DNA of 9,348 bases from Holophagaceae bacterium (GTDB lineage: Bacteria > Acidobacteriota > Holophagae > Holophagales > Holophagaceae). Below are positions 1-7,940 of the stretch, one piece after another. The notes beneath the pieces were generated by a model. The model was not told where the DNA came from, did no database searches, and saw nothing but the letters and a program-made list of their open reading frames with translations. The stretch spans positions 11,168 to 20,515 of the forward strand of contig PMJK01000086.1 of the NCBI GenBank assembly GCA_003158505.1, read 5' to 3'. Both the position numbers and the translations under genes were made by a program. Position 1 is the stretch's first letter; every line of letters begins with the position of its first letter.

Positions 1-1067
1 CGGGCCTCCTTGGTGCGCTTGGGGATGGGATCGCCCAGCGCATAGGCCGAGGTGCCCTCCTCGGGGCTGTAGGTGAAGACGCCCACATGGTCGAAGCGGG
101 CCTCCTTCACGAACGCCTTCAACTCCTCGAAGGCGGCCTCGTCCTCGCCCGGGAAGCCCACGATGAAGTTCGATCGGAGGGCGATGCCCGGCACGATGCG
201 GCGCACCTTCTGGAGGAGCCTCAGGAACGGAGTGCGGCCGCCGCCCCGGGCCATGGCCTTGAGTATTTTCGCGTCGGCGTGCTGAAGCGGCATGTCGAGA
301 TAGCGGGCGCAGTTGGGTGTTTCCGCCATGGCGTGCAGCAGGCCGTCCGTGAGGCGGTTTGGGTAGGCGTAGTGGATGCGGAACCAGCGCAGGCCCTCCA
401 CCTGCCCGAGGGCACGGACCAATTTCTCGAGCGCGTCCGGATCGCCGAGGTCCCGGCCGTAGTCCGTGGTGTCCTGGCCCACGAGGCTGATCTCCAGGAC
501 CCCCTGGGCCACCAGATTCCTCGCTTCGGCGACCACGCTTTGGATGCTGCGGCTGCGCTGGGCGCCGCGGAGCTGGGGGATCACGCAGAAGGCGCAGGCA
601 TGATCGCAGCCCTCACTGATCTTCAGGTAGGCGCTGGCCTTGGGCGTGGTGAGCATGCGGGGGCTGGCTTCGCTGTAGAGGTAGTCCGGGTTGGGGTCCA
701 GGGCGAAGGCCGCCCCCGCTCCGATGACCTCGGCGATCTGCTCGATGTCCCGGGTGCCCAGGCAGGCATCGATCTCCGGCATCCCGGCCATCAGTTCGTC
801 CCGGTAGCGCTCCACCAGGCAGCCGGCCACGATGAGTTTCTCGCAGGCCCCCCCCTGCTTCATGGCGGCCGCCTGGAGGATGGCCTCGACGCTCTCCTGC
901 TTGGCGGCATCGATGAAGCCGCAGGTGTTCACCACCAGCACCTGGGCCTCCTCCAGTACGGAGGTGATCTGGTAGCCCCGGAGGCGCAGATGGCCAAGCA
1001 TGACCTCGGAATCCACGAGGTTCTTGGGGCAGCCCAGGGACATGAATCCGACTTTGGTCAACGGCAC
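1..1067 (-). CDS. rimO: Ribosomal protein S12 methylthiotransferase RimO (3' end outside window)
   Basis: This radical-SAM enzyme adds a methylthio group to the conserved aspartate of ribosomal protein uS12, using S-adenosylmethionine and two [4Fe-4S] clusters. About 355 residues are visible. The N-terminal MTTase domain has its three cluster cysteines in LGCPKNLVDSE (Cys13), VNTCGF (Cys49) and VAGCLVERY (Cys83). The radical-SAM triad CDHACAFC follows (Cys154, Cys158, Cys161), then IVGFPGE near residue 320. The LGCPKNLVDSE opening separates RimO from MiaB and MtaB. RimO is usually 430-450 residues, so the C-terminal TRAM domain lies beyond the left edge. The start is uncertain: GTG at 1067 has a GAGG 10 nt upstream, while TTG at 1061, two codons later, has a GGAG 5 nt upstream. 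No ATG fits. The gene is divergent from the cyclase gene, with an 82-nt gap. No frameshift is seen. Confidence 0.95.
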   Translation of the reverse strand, partial: MPLTKVGFMSLGCPKNLVDSEVMLGHLRLRGYQITSVLEEAQVLVVNTCGFIDAAKQESVEAILQAAAMKQGGACEKLIVAGCLVERYRDELMAGMPEIDACLGTRDIEQIAEVIGAGAAFALDPNPDYLYSEASPRMLTTPKASAYLKISEGCDHACAFCVIPQLRGAQRSRSIQSVVAEARNLVAQGVLEISLVGQDTTDYGRDLGDPDALEKLVRALGQVEGLRWFRIHYAYPNRLTDGLLHAMAETPNCARYLDMPLQHADAKILKAMARGGGRTPFLRLLQKVRRIVPGIALRSNFIVGFPGEDEAAFEELKAFVKEARFDHVGVFTYSPEEGTSAYALGDPIPKRTKEA

Positions 1068-1099
1068 TCCAGGTGAACCTCATAGAATACAACGTGTGG

Positions 1100-1128
1100 T
1101 CGATGCCGTCTGCAGTGCGTGTTAAACT
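1100..1128 (+). promoter_or_regulatory. Weak candidate promoter for the cyclase gene in the rimO divergent gap
   Basis: The 82-nt gap between the divergent rimO and cyclase genes must hold promoters for both. The best sigma70-like pair I find on the plus strand is TCGATG (1100-1105), 17 nt, then TAAACT (1123-1128), about 20 nt before the cyclase ATG at 1150. Both boxes match the consensus poorly. No convincing minus-strand pair was found; a TATTCT lies near the rimO start but has no good -35 box. Confidence 0.2.
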
Positions 1129-1149
1129 CAGCTCCCCTCCGGACGAACC

Positions 1150-2769
<1,620 letters not shown>

Positions 2770-2973
2770 GGGCCCCTAGACTTCCCCCTAGCATCTCCGT
2801 ACATTGGCCTTCCTCGACCGCCCCGGCCCACACCCCTGGCCGCTCCCCGCCGGGAGGATGGACCGGAGCGGCGAACGTCGTTTCCGCGGCGGGGTGCATC
2901 CTCGGCCTTCGTCGGCGTCGCGGTGGAGGCCCTCCCGATCTCGAAGAAGATCTTCCTGGACTGGGCAGGCGCC

Positions 2974-3025
2974 GTCGGGCCTCGCTGAGGGACCCGTCCA
3001 GCTTGTGTCCCGCCTGAGGCCCGAC
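2974..3025. repeat. Long imperfect inverted repeat (hairpin)
   Basis: GTCGGGCCTC (2974-2983) is exactly complementary to GAGGCCCGAC (3016-3025). Inside it, GGGAC (2989-2993) pairs with GTCCC (3007-3011). The resulting structure is a 10-bp stem, a small internal loop, a 5-bp stem and a 13-nt loop. No T-run follows on either strand, so it is not a classical terminator. It overlaps the candidate promoter of the downstream membrane-protein gene, whose -35 box would fall at the edge of the loop. Confidence 0.6.
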
Positions 3026-3031
3026 TAGACT
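3003..3031 (+). promoter_or_regulatory. Candidate sigma70-type promoter for the membrane-protein gene
   Basis: TTGTGT (3003-3008) and TAGACT (3026-3031) are separated by 17 nt. This would put the transcript start near 3038 and give a leader of about 70 nt before the ATG at 3109. The -10 box matches the consensus at four of six positions, the -35 box at three. It is only a candidate. Confidence 0.35.
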
Positions 3032-3108
3032 TGCACGGTCCTCTCTGCTGTTCCCCCGTGCCCGCCTGCCGCATCCCCCGCGGGATTCCGGCCGCTTCCG
3101 GAGGCTCC

Positions 3109-3549
3109 ATGTCCCACGCTGATTCCAATGCCCTGGCCGCGCTGCTCGGCGGGGGGTGCCTGATCTTCGCCCTGCTGATCGGGGCCATCGCCATCGCCGT
3201 CATCGTCTTCTACATCCTGACGATGCAGAAGGCCCTGAACCTGGCGGGCCCGAACCACCAGAAGATGCAGCCGGCCATGGTCTGGCTGATGCTCATCCCG
3301 CTCTTCAACCTCGTGTGGCACTTCTTCGTCGTGAAGAATGTCTCCGAATCCGTCAAGAGCTGGGCGGCGGAGCATGCGAAGAGCGTGGACGACGCGGGCT
3401 ATACCATTGGCCTCATCGCCTGCATCGCGAATTGCTGCAGCCTGGTCCCGGTCCTCAACTTGCTCGCCGGCCCCGTCGGCCTGGTGTGCTTCATCATCTG
3501 GTGGGTCAAGGTGGCCGGGTTCAACCGGCTCATGAGCGGCCAGGCCTGA
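3109..3549 (+). CDS. Small multi-pass membrane protein, conserved hypothetical
   Basis: I cannot assign a function. The protein has 146 residues and about four hydrophobic segments: roughly 14-38, 56-76, 97-114 and 115-134. Between the first two lies a short polar stretch, KALNLAGPNHQKMQP, followed by WLMLIPLFNLVWHFFVV. This Met-Gln-Pro / IPLFNLVW pattern resembles that of other uncharacterised bacterial inner-membrane proteins that I recall but cannot name to a family. A cysteine pair (Cys109-Cys110) starts the third loop. There is no cleavable signal peptide. The ATG at 3109 is preferred over a TTG 78 nt upstream because GGAGG lies about 4 nt before it and because the upstream extension is unlike protein. 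The gene appears to be a single transcription unit, convergent with dcd, with only 9 nt between the two stop codons. Confidence 0.8.
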   Translation: MSHADSNALAALLGGGCLIFALLIGAIAIAVIVFYILTMQKALNLAGPNHQKMQPAMVWLMLIPLFNLVWHFFVVKNVSESVKSWAAEHAKSVDDAGYTIGLIACIANCCSLVPVLNLLAGPVGLVCFIIWWVKVAGFNRLMSGQA

Positions 3550-3558
3550 GCGGTCCGC

Positions 3559-4086
3559 CTATTCCTTGATGAAGTCCTTCCATAGCATCGACGGCTGGAT
3601 GCCGGAGTTGCGCTGGTACTTGCCGGACTCGTAGCTGTCGTACTCGCCTTGAATGCTGTGGTAGAAGATCTGGCAGATGGCCACGCCGGCGTAGATGCGC
3701 ACGGGCTGAATGCAACTAATCTCCAGGGTCCAATAGCCGCAGAAGCCGATGTCCCCGAAGCCCGCGGTGACGTGCACGAAGAGACCCAGGCGCCCCACGC
3801 TGCTGCGTCCCTCCAGCATGGGCACCATGCCGTGGGTCTCGGTGTATTCCTGGGTGCGGCCCAGGTAGAGCCTTCCAGGCTGCAGCAGCAGGCCCGCGAG
3901 GGGAATCTTCAGGAACTCGATGCCGTTGGGCCGGGCCATGTCGAGTTCGTGATCGGTGTAGACGGCTAGATCCTCGCCCAGGCGCAGGTTGTAGCTGTTG
4001 GGGTTCAGTTGGGCGTCCGACCAGGGTTCGATGCGGATGCGCCCTTCGGCCTTAGCTGCGAGGATCTGCCTGCCGGTGAGGATCAT
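3559..4086 (-). CDS. dcd: dCTP deaminase
   Basis: Cytosolic trimeric enzyme that deaminates dCTP to dUTP, feeding dTMP synthesis. It has 175 residues, a usual length for the family. The core reads GRSSVGRLGLFVHVTAGFGD. S95 and R99 match E. coli S111 and R115, and the catalytic E122 in YWTLE matches E138, with the same 23-residue spacing from the arginine. The C-terminal GKYQRNSG region matches the nucleotide-binding lid of the family. Its TAGFxDxGF pattern also resembles bifunctional deaminase/dUTPase members such as the M. tuberculosis enzyme, so a combined activity cannot be excluded. The start at 4086 is preferred over ATG at 4098 because GGAGGG lies just upstream of it, within that outer codon, and because MILTG is the usual N terminus. 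A strong hairpin lies 14 nt upstream. Confidence 0.95.
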   Translation of the reverse strand: MILTGRQILAAKAEGRIRIEPWSDAQLNPNSYNLRLGEDLAVYTDHELDMARPNGIEFLKIPLAGLLLQPGRLYLGRTQEYTETHGMVPMLEGRSSVGRLGLFVHVTAGFGDIGFCGYWTLEISCIQPVRIYAGVAICQIFYHSIQGEYDSYESGKYQRNSGIQPSMLWKDFIKE

Positions 4087-4100
4087 GGGGCCCTCCATAC

Positions 4101-4130
4101 AAACAGCGCCCGCGAGTGCGGGCGCTGTTT
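4101..4130 (-). terminator. Perfect 13-bp hairpin, probable terminator of the FHA-RDD gene
   Basis: AAACAGCGCCCGC (4101-4113) is exactly complementary to GCGGGCGCTGTTT (4118-4130), with the 4-nt loop GAGT. On the minus strand it begins 17 nt after the stop codon of the FHA-RDD gene and ends in GTTTG, a short T tract. On the plus strand it ends in GTTTTC, so it could work in both directions. It lies only 14 nt ahead of the dcd start codon. Confidence 0.8.
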
Positions 4131-4147
4131 TCGAGTCCAGGACAGCA

Positions 4148-5278
4148 TCAGCGGTCGACCTTGATGACCACGGTCTTGCTGATCATGTCGTGGAGGCCCT
4201 TGCGCTCTGCCGTGAACAGGATCAGGAGATAGGGCACCACGTTCGCGGCCAGGCTAATGGCCTTCATCAGGAGCAGGTTCCCCCCGAACACTCCGGTCCT
4301 CATGGCGCCGACCACGAAGAGAGCCGTGAAGGGAATGGTGATGATCCAGGAGATGATGCCATTCATCAGGTAGCCAAGCATTCTTAGAACAGCCATCCCC
4401 ACGTCGAGCCTCCCGGTGGGGTTCGACTCCGGGACGACCCGCAGCTTCATGATTTTCTTCCCGGGGGTCGCTCCGAACTTGATCCAGCACCAGGGGACGA
4501 AGAACAGGTAGGCAAGGAAGAGTAGGAGGGAGATGCATCCTATGGCCGCGATGGCCCCGAAACCCGCACCCAGGCCGCCGACGGCGAGCGAGGCGGGCAT
4601 GAGCAGGATGGATATCACCTGGAGGGCGAACAGGGGGGAGTAGTCGATCAGCGCAGCGATCAGGCGGGTGATGAAGTCCCCTCGCTCACCGGTAGGCACC
4701 GCGTCATCCGGTATTGACGGTAGGAGGGGGCCAAGAAACGAGGGGACTGAGGGGCCGGTCACCAGCGCGGGTCTGGGCCCCGGCGGAGGCGCCAGAGGGG
4801 GGACGGGTGGCTTGGCGGAGGTCGGCACGGGACCGGTTGGAATCTCGTCCTGGAGCTGGATCTTCGCCTGGGGCTCAAGTGGAGGGGTGCCCTTGTGGAT
4901 GGCGGCCAGCTGCTCGGCGGACATGCGCACCGTGCCACTGGGGACCGCGGGGGCATCCTGGATGTTGAGGGCGATGGTGGCGCCGGCCTCGGAGCGGGGA
5001 TCCACAAAGGTGAGCTGCACCTGGCCCACGGTGATGCGGTCGCCATCGTGCAGGGCGGAGGACTGCACCCGGTTGCCGTTCACCAGCACGCCGTTGCTGC
5101 TCTGGAGATCCTGGATCTCGAAGCCCGCGCCGGCCTTGCGGAGCACACAGTGGTGTCGGCTGACGCTGGGATCCGGCAGGCGGAGTGTATTATCCAATTC
5201 CCGGCCCATATGGACCTCGGCATCGATGATTTCGAACTCTCGGATGCCCGCGCTTTCGTGCACCAGCAGTTTGGCCAT
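4148..5278 (-). CDS. FHA-domain RDD-family membrane protein
   Basis: A two-part protein of 376 residues. Residues 1-95 are an FHA phospho-threonine-binding domain with MGRE (24-27), SRHH (40-43) and SNG (61-63). Residues about 108-197 form a linker, markedly proline-rich at 145-190. Residues about 198-376 form an RDD domain: R205 and D212 in RLIAALID, hydrophobic segments near 202-230, 243-265, 296-326 and 338-355, FGATPGKKIMKLRVV at 268-282, and a closing KGLHDMISKTVVI. The FHA part should face the cytoplasm and recruit a phosphorylated partner to the membrane; the RDD role is unknown, possibly transport. The start at 5278 has GAGGG 6 nt upstream and matches the FHA edge. An in-frame extension to 5506 exists but would overlap mglA and lacks domain character. 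The gene is divergent from mglA over 135 nt; a weak TACACT -10 box lies at 5314-5309 on its strand. A hairpin terminator follows it. Confidence 0.9.
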   Translation of the reverse strand: MAKLLVHESAGIREFEIIDAEVHMGRELDNTLRLPDPSVSRHHCVLRKAGAGFEIQDLQSSNGVLVNGNRVQSSALHDGDRITVGQVQLTFVDPRSEAGATIALNIQDAPAVPSGTVRMSAEQLAAIHKGTPPLEPQAKIQLQDEIPTGPVPTSAKPPVPPLAPPPGPRPALVTGPSVPSFLGPLLPSIPDDAVPTGERGDFITRLIAALIDYSPLFALQVISILLMPASLAVGGLGAGFGAIAAIGCISLLLFLAYLFFVPWCWIKFGATPGKKIMKLRVVPESNPTGRLDVGMAVLRMLGYLMNGIISWIITIPFTALFVVGAMRTGVFGGNLLLMKAISLAANVVPYLLILFTAERKGLHDMISKTVVIKVDR

Positions 5279-5360
5279 GGAAACCCTCGGGGAGGTGGGA
5301 TGGGCGGAAGTGTAGCGCATCCGCTCCATCTGGTGGTAGATCGACGGATTCGGTTCCTTC

Positions 5361-5389
5361 TTGACGGGCTGGGAAGGACCCGCCAATCT
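5361..5389 (+). promoter_or_regulatory. Candidate promoter for mglA
   Basis: TTGACG (5361-5366) matches the -35 consensus at five of six positions. After a 17-nt spacer comes CAATCT (5384-5389), a poor -10 box. A transcript would start near 5396, with a leader of about 18 nt containing AAGGTG 5 nt before the mglA ATG. The 135-nt gap 5279-5413 also has to serve the divergent FHA-RDD gene. Confidence 0.4.
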
Positions 5390-5413
5390 TCCCCCACGAG
5401 GCAAGGTGCAAGC

Positions 5414-6280
5414 ATGGTGCTTTTCAACGCGGCCACCAAGGAGTTGACGGCCAAGATCGTCTACTACGGCCCCGGCCTGTGTGGGAAGACGACCAATCTC
5501 CAGCACGTCTATGACACGCTGCCCGGCGCCGGGCGCGGCAAGATGCTGTCCCTGGCCACCCAGACGGACCGCACCCTCTTCTTCGACTTCCTGCCCATCG
5601 AGCTGGGCACCATCCGGGGCATGAAGACCCGGATCCAGCTATACACAGTGCCAGGCCAGGTCTTCTATGATGCCACCCGCAAACTGGTGCTGCGGGGCGC
5701 CGACGCCGTGGTGTTCGTGGCCGATTCCCAGGCTCCGGCCCTGGAGAGCAACAAAGAGAGCTTCCAGAACCTGATCGCCAACCTCCGGGACCAGGGCTCG
5801 GAGCTGGAGAAGATCCCCCACGTGATCCAGTGGAACAAACGGGATACGCCCAATGCCCTTCCCGTGGAAACGCTAGACCGGGAGATCAATCTCTACCATG
5901 CCCCCACCTTCGAGGCCTGTGCCATGCGGGGCGAGGGCGTCAAGGAGACGCTCACGGGTGTGGCCAAACTCGTGCTCAGGAGCCTGGCCGATCGGTACGG
6001 TGGCGGCGTCGTGGAAGAACCGTCCGCGTTCCTGGGCGAGGTCCCTCCCCCGCCCGCGATGACGGAATCCACCAAGCCCATGGAGGTTGAGGAGCTGTCC
6101 GCCGGTGAACTCCTCGAGGAGATCGATGAGCTTCCAGTCGAATCCGGCCAGAGCGCCCATGCCCCCTCGCCTTCGCACCTGCCCCACGCCAGCGTGGTAG
6201 AGGTTCCGGTGGTCCTGGATCGCAGCCTCTTCAGCGGAGAGTCTCCGGTGGAGATCCGACTCAAGCTATATATCAAGTGA
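5414..6280 (+). CDS. mglA: MglA-type small Ras-like GTPase with a long C-terminal extension
   Basis: MglA is a cytosolic GTPase that sets the leading cell pole and controls gliding and type IV pili in Myxococcus. Residues 1-195 align throughout with the MglA core: P-loop GPGLCGKT (19-26), switch I TDRTLFFDFLP (51-61), TVPGQ (78-82) replacing the usual DxxG, NKRD (141-144) and CAMRG (169-173). The catalytic R53 and Q82 of Myxococcus MglA are both present at the same positions. Myxococcus MglA stops at 195 residues, but this protein has 288. The extra part is an acidic/proline-rich linker (about 200-258) ending in VVLDRSLFSGESPVEIRLKLYIK-type sequence: hydrophobic, then basic at the very end. 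ATG 5414 is chosen from the family N terminus and the AAGGTG site 5 nt upstream; a longer in-frame start would overlap the FHA-RDD gene. No mglB (GTPase-activating partner) gene is adjacent. A terminator follows. Confidence 0.93.
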   Translation: MVLFNAATKELTAKIVYYGPGLCGKTTNLQHVYDTLPGAGRGKMLSLATQTDRTLFFDFLPIELGTIRGMKTRIQLYTVPGQVFYDATRKLVLRGADAVVFVADSQAPALESNKESFQNLIANLRDQGSELEKIPHVIQWNKRDTPNALPVETLDREINLYHAPTFEACAMRGEGVKETLTGVAKLVLRSLADRYGGGVVEEPSAFLGEVPPPPAMTESTKPMEVEELSAGELLEEIDELPVESGQSAHAPSPSHLPHASVVEVPVVLDRSLFSGESPVEIRLKLYIK

Positions 6281-6302
6281 GCCATGGGTTCCTTGCGAAA
6301 AT

Positions 6303-6324
6303 CGCGGCCTTCGGCCGCGTTTTT
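6303..6324 (+). terminator. Intrinsic terminator of mglA
   Basis: CGCGGCC (6303-6309) pairs perfectly with GGCCGCG (6313-6319) across a TTC triloop, followed by five T residues (6320-6324) and TCT-rich sequence. It begins 22 nt after the mglA stop codon. This is a textbook rho-independent terminator on the plus strand. Confidence 0.88.
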
Positions 6325-6330
6325 CTCTAA

Positions 6331-6351
6331 CGCGCGGACGTAGTCCGCGCG
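6331..6351. repeat. Second perfect hairpin after the mglA terminator
   Basis: CGCGCGGAC (6331-6339) is exactly complementary to GTCCGCGCG (6343-6351) with the 3-nt loop GTA. It starts 6 nt after the T-run of the mglA terminator and ends 38 nt before the gltX ATG. No T-run follows on the plus strand. On the minus strand it is followed by TTAGAGAAAAA, also not a terminator tail. It may be a gltX leader element or a dispersed palindrome. Confidence 0.6.
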
Positions 6352-6389
6352 CTTGGGGCAAACTGAAGGATTGAATTCGAGGCCCTCCC

Positions 6390-7940
6390 ATGTCCCGCCA
6401 GGTCGTCACCCGCTTTGCCCCCTCTCCCACCGGCATGCTCCACATCGGCGGGGTGCGGACGGCCCTGTTCAGCTGGCTCTTTGCCCGCAAGCATGGGGGG
6501 CGCTTCATCCTGCGCATCGAGGACACGGATCTCTCCCGCAGCACGGACGACAACATCCGCATCATCGAGGACGGCATGGCATGGTGCGGCCTTACTTGGG
6601 ATGAGGGCCCCGTGCTGGGCGACCCGGGAAGCTGGAAGGGCCCCAACGGCCCCTACCGCCAGATGCAGCGCATGGAGCTCTACCGGGCCAAGATCCAGGA
6701 ACTGCTCGACAAGGGCCTGGCCTACCGCTGCCGCTGCTCCCGAGCGGCCATCGAGGAGCGCCGGAAGACGGTCGAAGCCGCGGGCAAGGTCTTCCAGTAC
6801 AACCGGGGAATGGATCGCGGGAAGGGCTGTGCCGACGCGGGCCATGACGCCAGCGAGCCTGCCGCCATCCGGTTCCGCATGCCCGAAGACGGCGACATCG
6901 TGGTGGCCGATCTCATCAAGGGCGACACCCGGTTCCCGGCGGATAGCCTCGATGACTGGATCATCGCCCGCACCGGCGAGGGTCCCGGCGACATCGGCGT
7001 GCCCACCTACAACTTCTGCGTGGTGGTGGACGACACCGACATGGAGGTGACCCACGTGATCCGTGGCGACGACCACCTGAACAACACGCCCAAGCAGATC
7101 CCGCTCTTCGCGGCCTTCGGCACCGGCCTGCCGGCCTTTGCCCACGTGCCCATGATCCTGGGCGCGGATGGTGCCAAGCTGAGCAAGCGCCATGGTGCCA
7201 CCAGCATCACCGAGTACCAGGCCATGGGCCTGCTGCCCTCCGCCGTGCGCTTGGCCCTGGCGCGGCTCTCCTGGACGCCGAAGATCGACGGCCGGGCCGT
7301 GGAGAGCGCCGAGGAGGAACTTCTCACGGACGAGCAGATGATTCAGCTCTTCGATCTGGCGGACTGCCAGAAGAGCGCCGCCAGGTTCGACATGGACAAG
7401 CTGCAGTGGCTGAACCAGAAGCTCATCCAGCGATCCCCCTGGCAGGAGCTGGAACCCCACCTGCGCCCCTTCATGCCCGAATCCTGGACTTCCAAACCGG
7501 ATGCCTGGAAGGCCCAGGCCATCCAGGCCACGCAAAAGGGCAAGTCACTGACGGACATGGCCGAAGCCCTGCGCTTCGCCTTCGAGCGTCCTGCCGCCTT
7601 CGACGAGAAGGCCGTGGAGAAGTTCATGACACCGGCGGTCAAACCCGCATTGCGCGAGGTGGCGGCCCTCACAGGCTATGGCCACTATTCGCCAGGATTG
7701 GCAAATAGGACCGGCCGCGAAGCGGACGGCCCGAAGGGCGGTGCTCAGGAGGAGCACCGTCACGAAGCCCTGGAGGCCGCCTTCACTGCCATCCTGGAAA
7801 GGCATGGGCTCAAGACCAAGGATCTGGCCCAGGCCCTCCGGGTGGCCCTCTGCGGCAGCCCCGTCAGCCCCGGCATCTATGACACACTCATGCTCGTGGG
7901 GCCCGACGAAGTGGCCGCACGTCTCCAACGGTGGTTGTGA
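6390..7940 (+). CDS. gltX: Glutamyl-tRNA synthetase, with a palindrome-encoded insertion
   Basis: Cytosolic class I synthetase that charges tRNA-Glu using glutamate and ATP. The HIGH motif appears as PSPTGMLHIGG (11-21) and the KMSKS motif as AKLSKRHG (262-269). RIEDTD (42-47), ADSLDDWIIAR (184-194) and VIRGDDHL (223-230) are family landmarks, and CRCS (114-117) is the start of the usual zinc region. The C-terminal anticodon-binding part ends with LRVALCGSPVSP (483-494). Length is 516 residues, above the usual 465-490. The excess lies at about 431-457, where LREVAALTGY should run nearly straight into HEALEAAFTAI but is interrupted by glycine/charge-rich sequence encoded by palindromes. The frame is intact. 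ATG 6390 has GAGG 7 nt upstream. It overlaps the next gene by one base. Whether it also charges tRNA-Gln is doubtful, because a glnS gene lies downstream. Confidence 0.95.
   Translation: MSRQVVTRFAPSPTGMLHIGGVRTALFSWLFARKHGGRFILRIEDTDLSRSTDDNIRIIEDGMAWCGLTWDEGPVLGDPGSWKGPNGPYRQMQRMELYRAKIQELLDKGLAYRCRCSRAAIEERRKTVEAAGKVFQYNRGMDRGKGCADAGHDASEPAAIRFRMPEDGDIVVADLIKGDTRFPADSLDDWIIARTGEGPGDIGVPTYNFCVVVDDTDMEVTHVIRGDDHLNNTPKQIPLFAAFGTGLPAFAHVPMILGADGAKLSKRHGATSITEYQAMGLLPSAVRLALARLSWTPKIDGRAVESAEEELLTDEQMIQLFDLADCQKSAARFDMDKLQWLNQKLIQRSPWQELEPHLRPFMPESWTSKPDAWKAQAIQATQKGKSLTDMAEALRFAFERPAAFDEKAVEKFMTPAVKPALREVAALTGYGHYSPGLANRTGREADGPKGGAQEEHRHEALEAAFTAILERHGLKTKDLAQALRVALCGSPVSPGIYDTLMLVGPDEVAARLQRWL
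7691..7759. repeat. Cluster of small palindromes inside gltX
   Basis: Four hairpins lie within 69 bases of coding sequence. GCCA/TGGC with loop GGAT (7691-7702). CCGC/GCGG with loop GAA (7715-7725), extended by CCG/CGG around one mismatch (7711-7729). GCCC/GGGC with loop GAA (7729-7739). CGGTGCTC/GAGCACCG with a 5-nt loop (7739-7759). The second and third, and the third and fourth, abut and share end bases. The stretch coincides with the apparent insertion in the GltX protein and is read in frame without a stop. Confidence 0.75.

Larger units (their letters stand above)
2770..3108. other. Non-coding gap rich in inverted repeats
   Basis: This 339-base stretch lies between the cyclase stop and the start of the membrane-protein gene. 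Open frames cross it on both strands, but they encode arginine/proline/serine-rich, low-complexity peptides with no recognisable domain, so I call no gene. It is dense in inverted repeats: an 8-bp stem 2839-2846/2865-2872; an alternative, mutually exclusive 7-bp stem 2854-2860/2897-2903; a 5-bp stem 2937-2941/2948-2952; and the longer hairpin at 2974-3025. AGGGGCCCCT at 2768-2777 is a perfect palindrome just at the cyclase stop. The 8-mer CTAGACTT occurs at 2776-2783 and again at 3025-3032. It may be a dispersed palindromic element or a structured leader; no T-rich tract makes a convincing terminator. Confidence 0.5.

Noticed and set aside
87..1076. Long plus-strand open frame across rimO
   Set aside because: It is the antisense shadow of rimO: the minus-strand translation carries all family motifs, while this one is Gly/Ala/His-rich without any domain.
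2804..3028. 74-residue arginine/proline-rich open frame in the gap
   Set aside because: Low complexity, no start with a ribosome-binding site, and open frames of this kind are common in GC-rich non-coding DNA.
3536..3558. Hairpin straddling the stop of the membrane-protein gene, as a bidirectional terminator
   Set aside because: The stem is six base pairs with a bulge and there is no T-run on either side, so it is not persuasive.
4895..5413. Long in-frame extension upstream of mglA
   Set aside because: It runs antisense through the FHA domain of the neighbouring gene; MglA homologues begin at the ATG at 5414.
5279..5506. N-terminal extension of the FHA-RDD protein by 76 residues
   Set aside because: It overlaps the start of mglA on the other strand, has no domain character, and the internal ATG at 5278 has a good ribosome-binding site.
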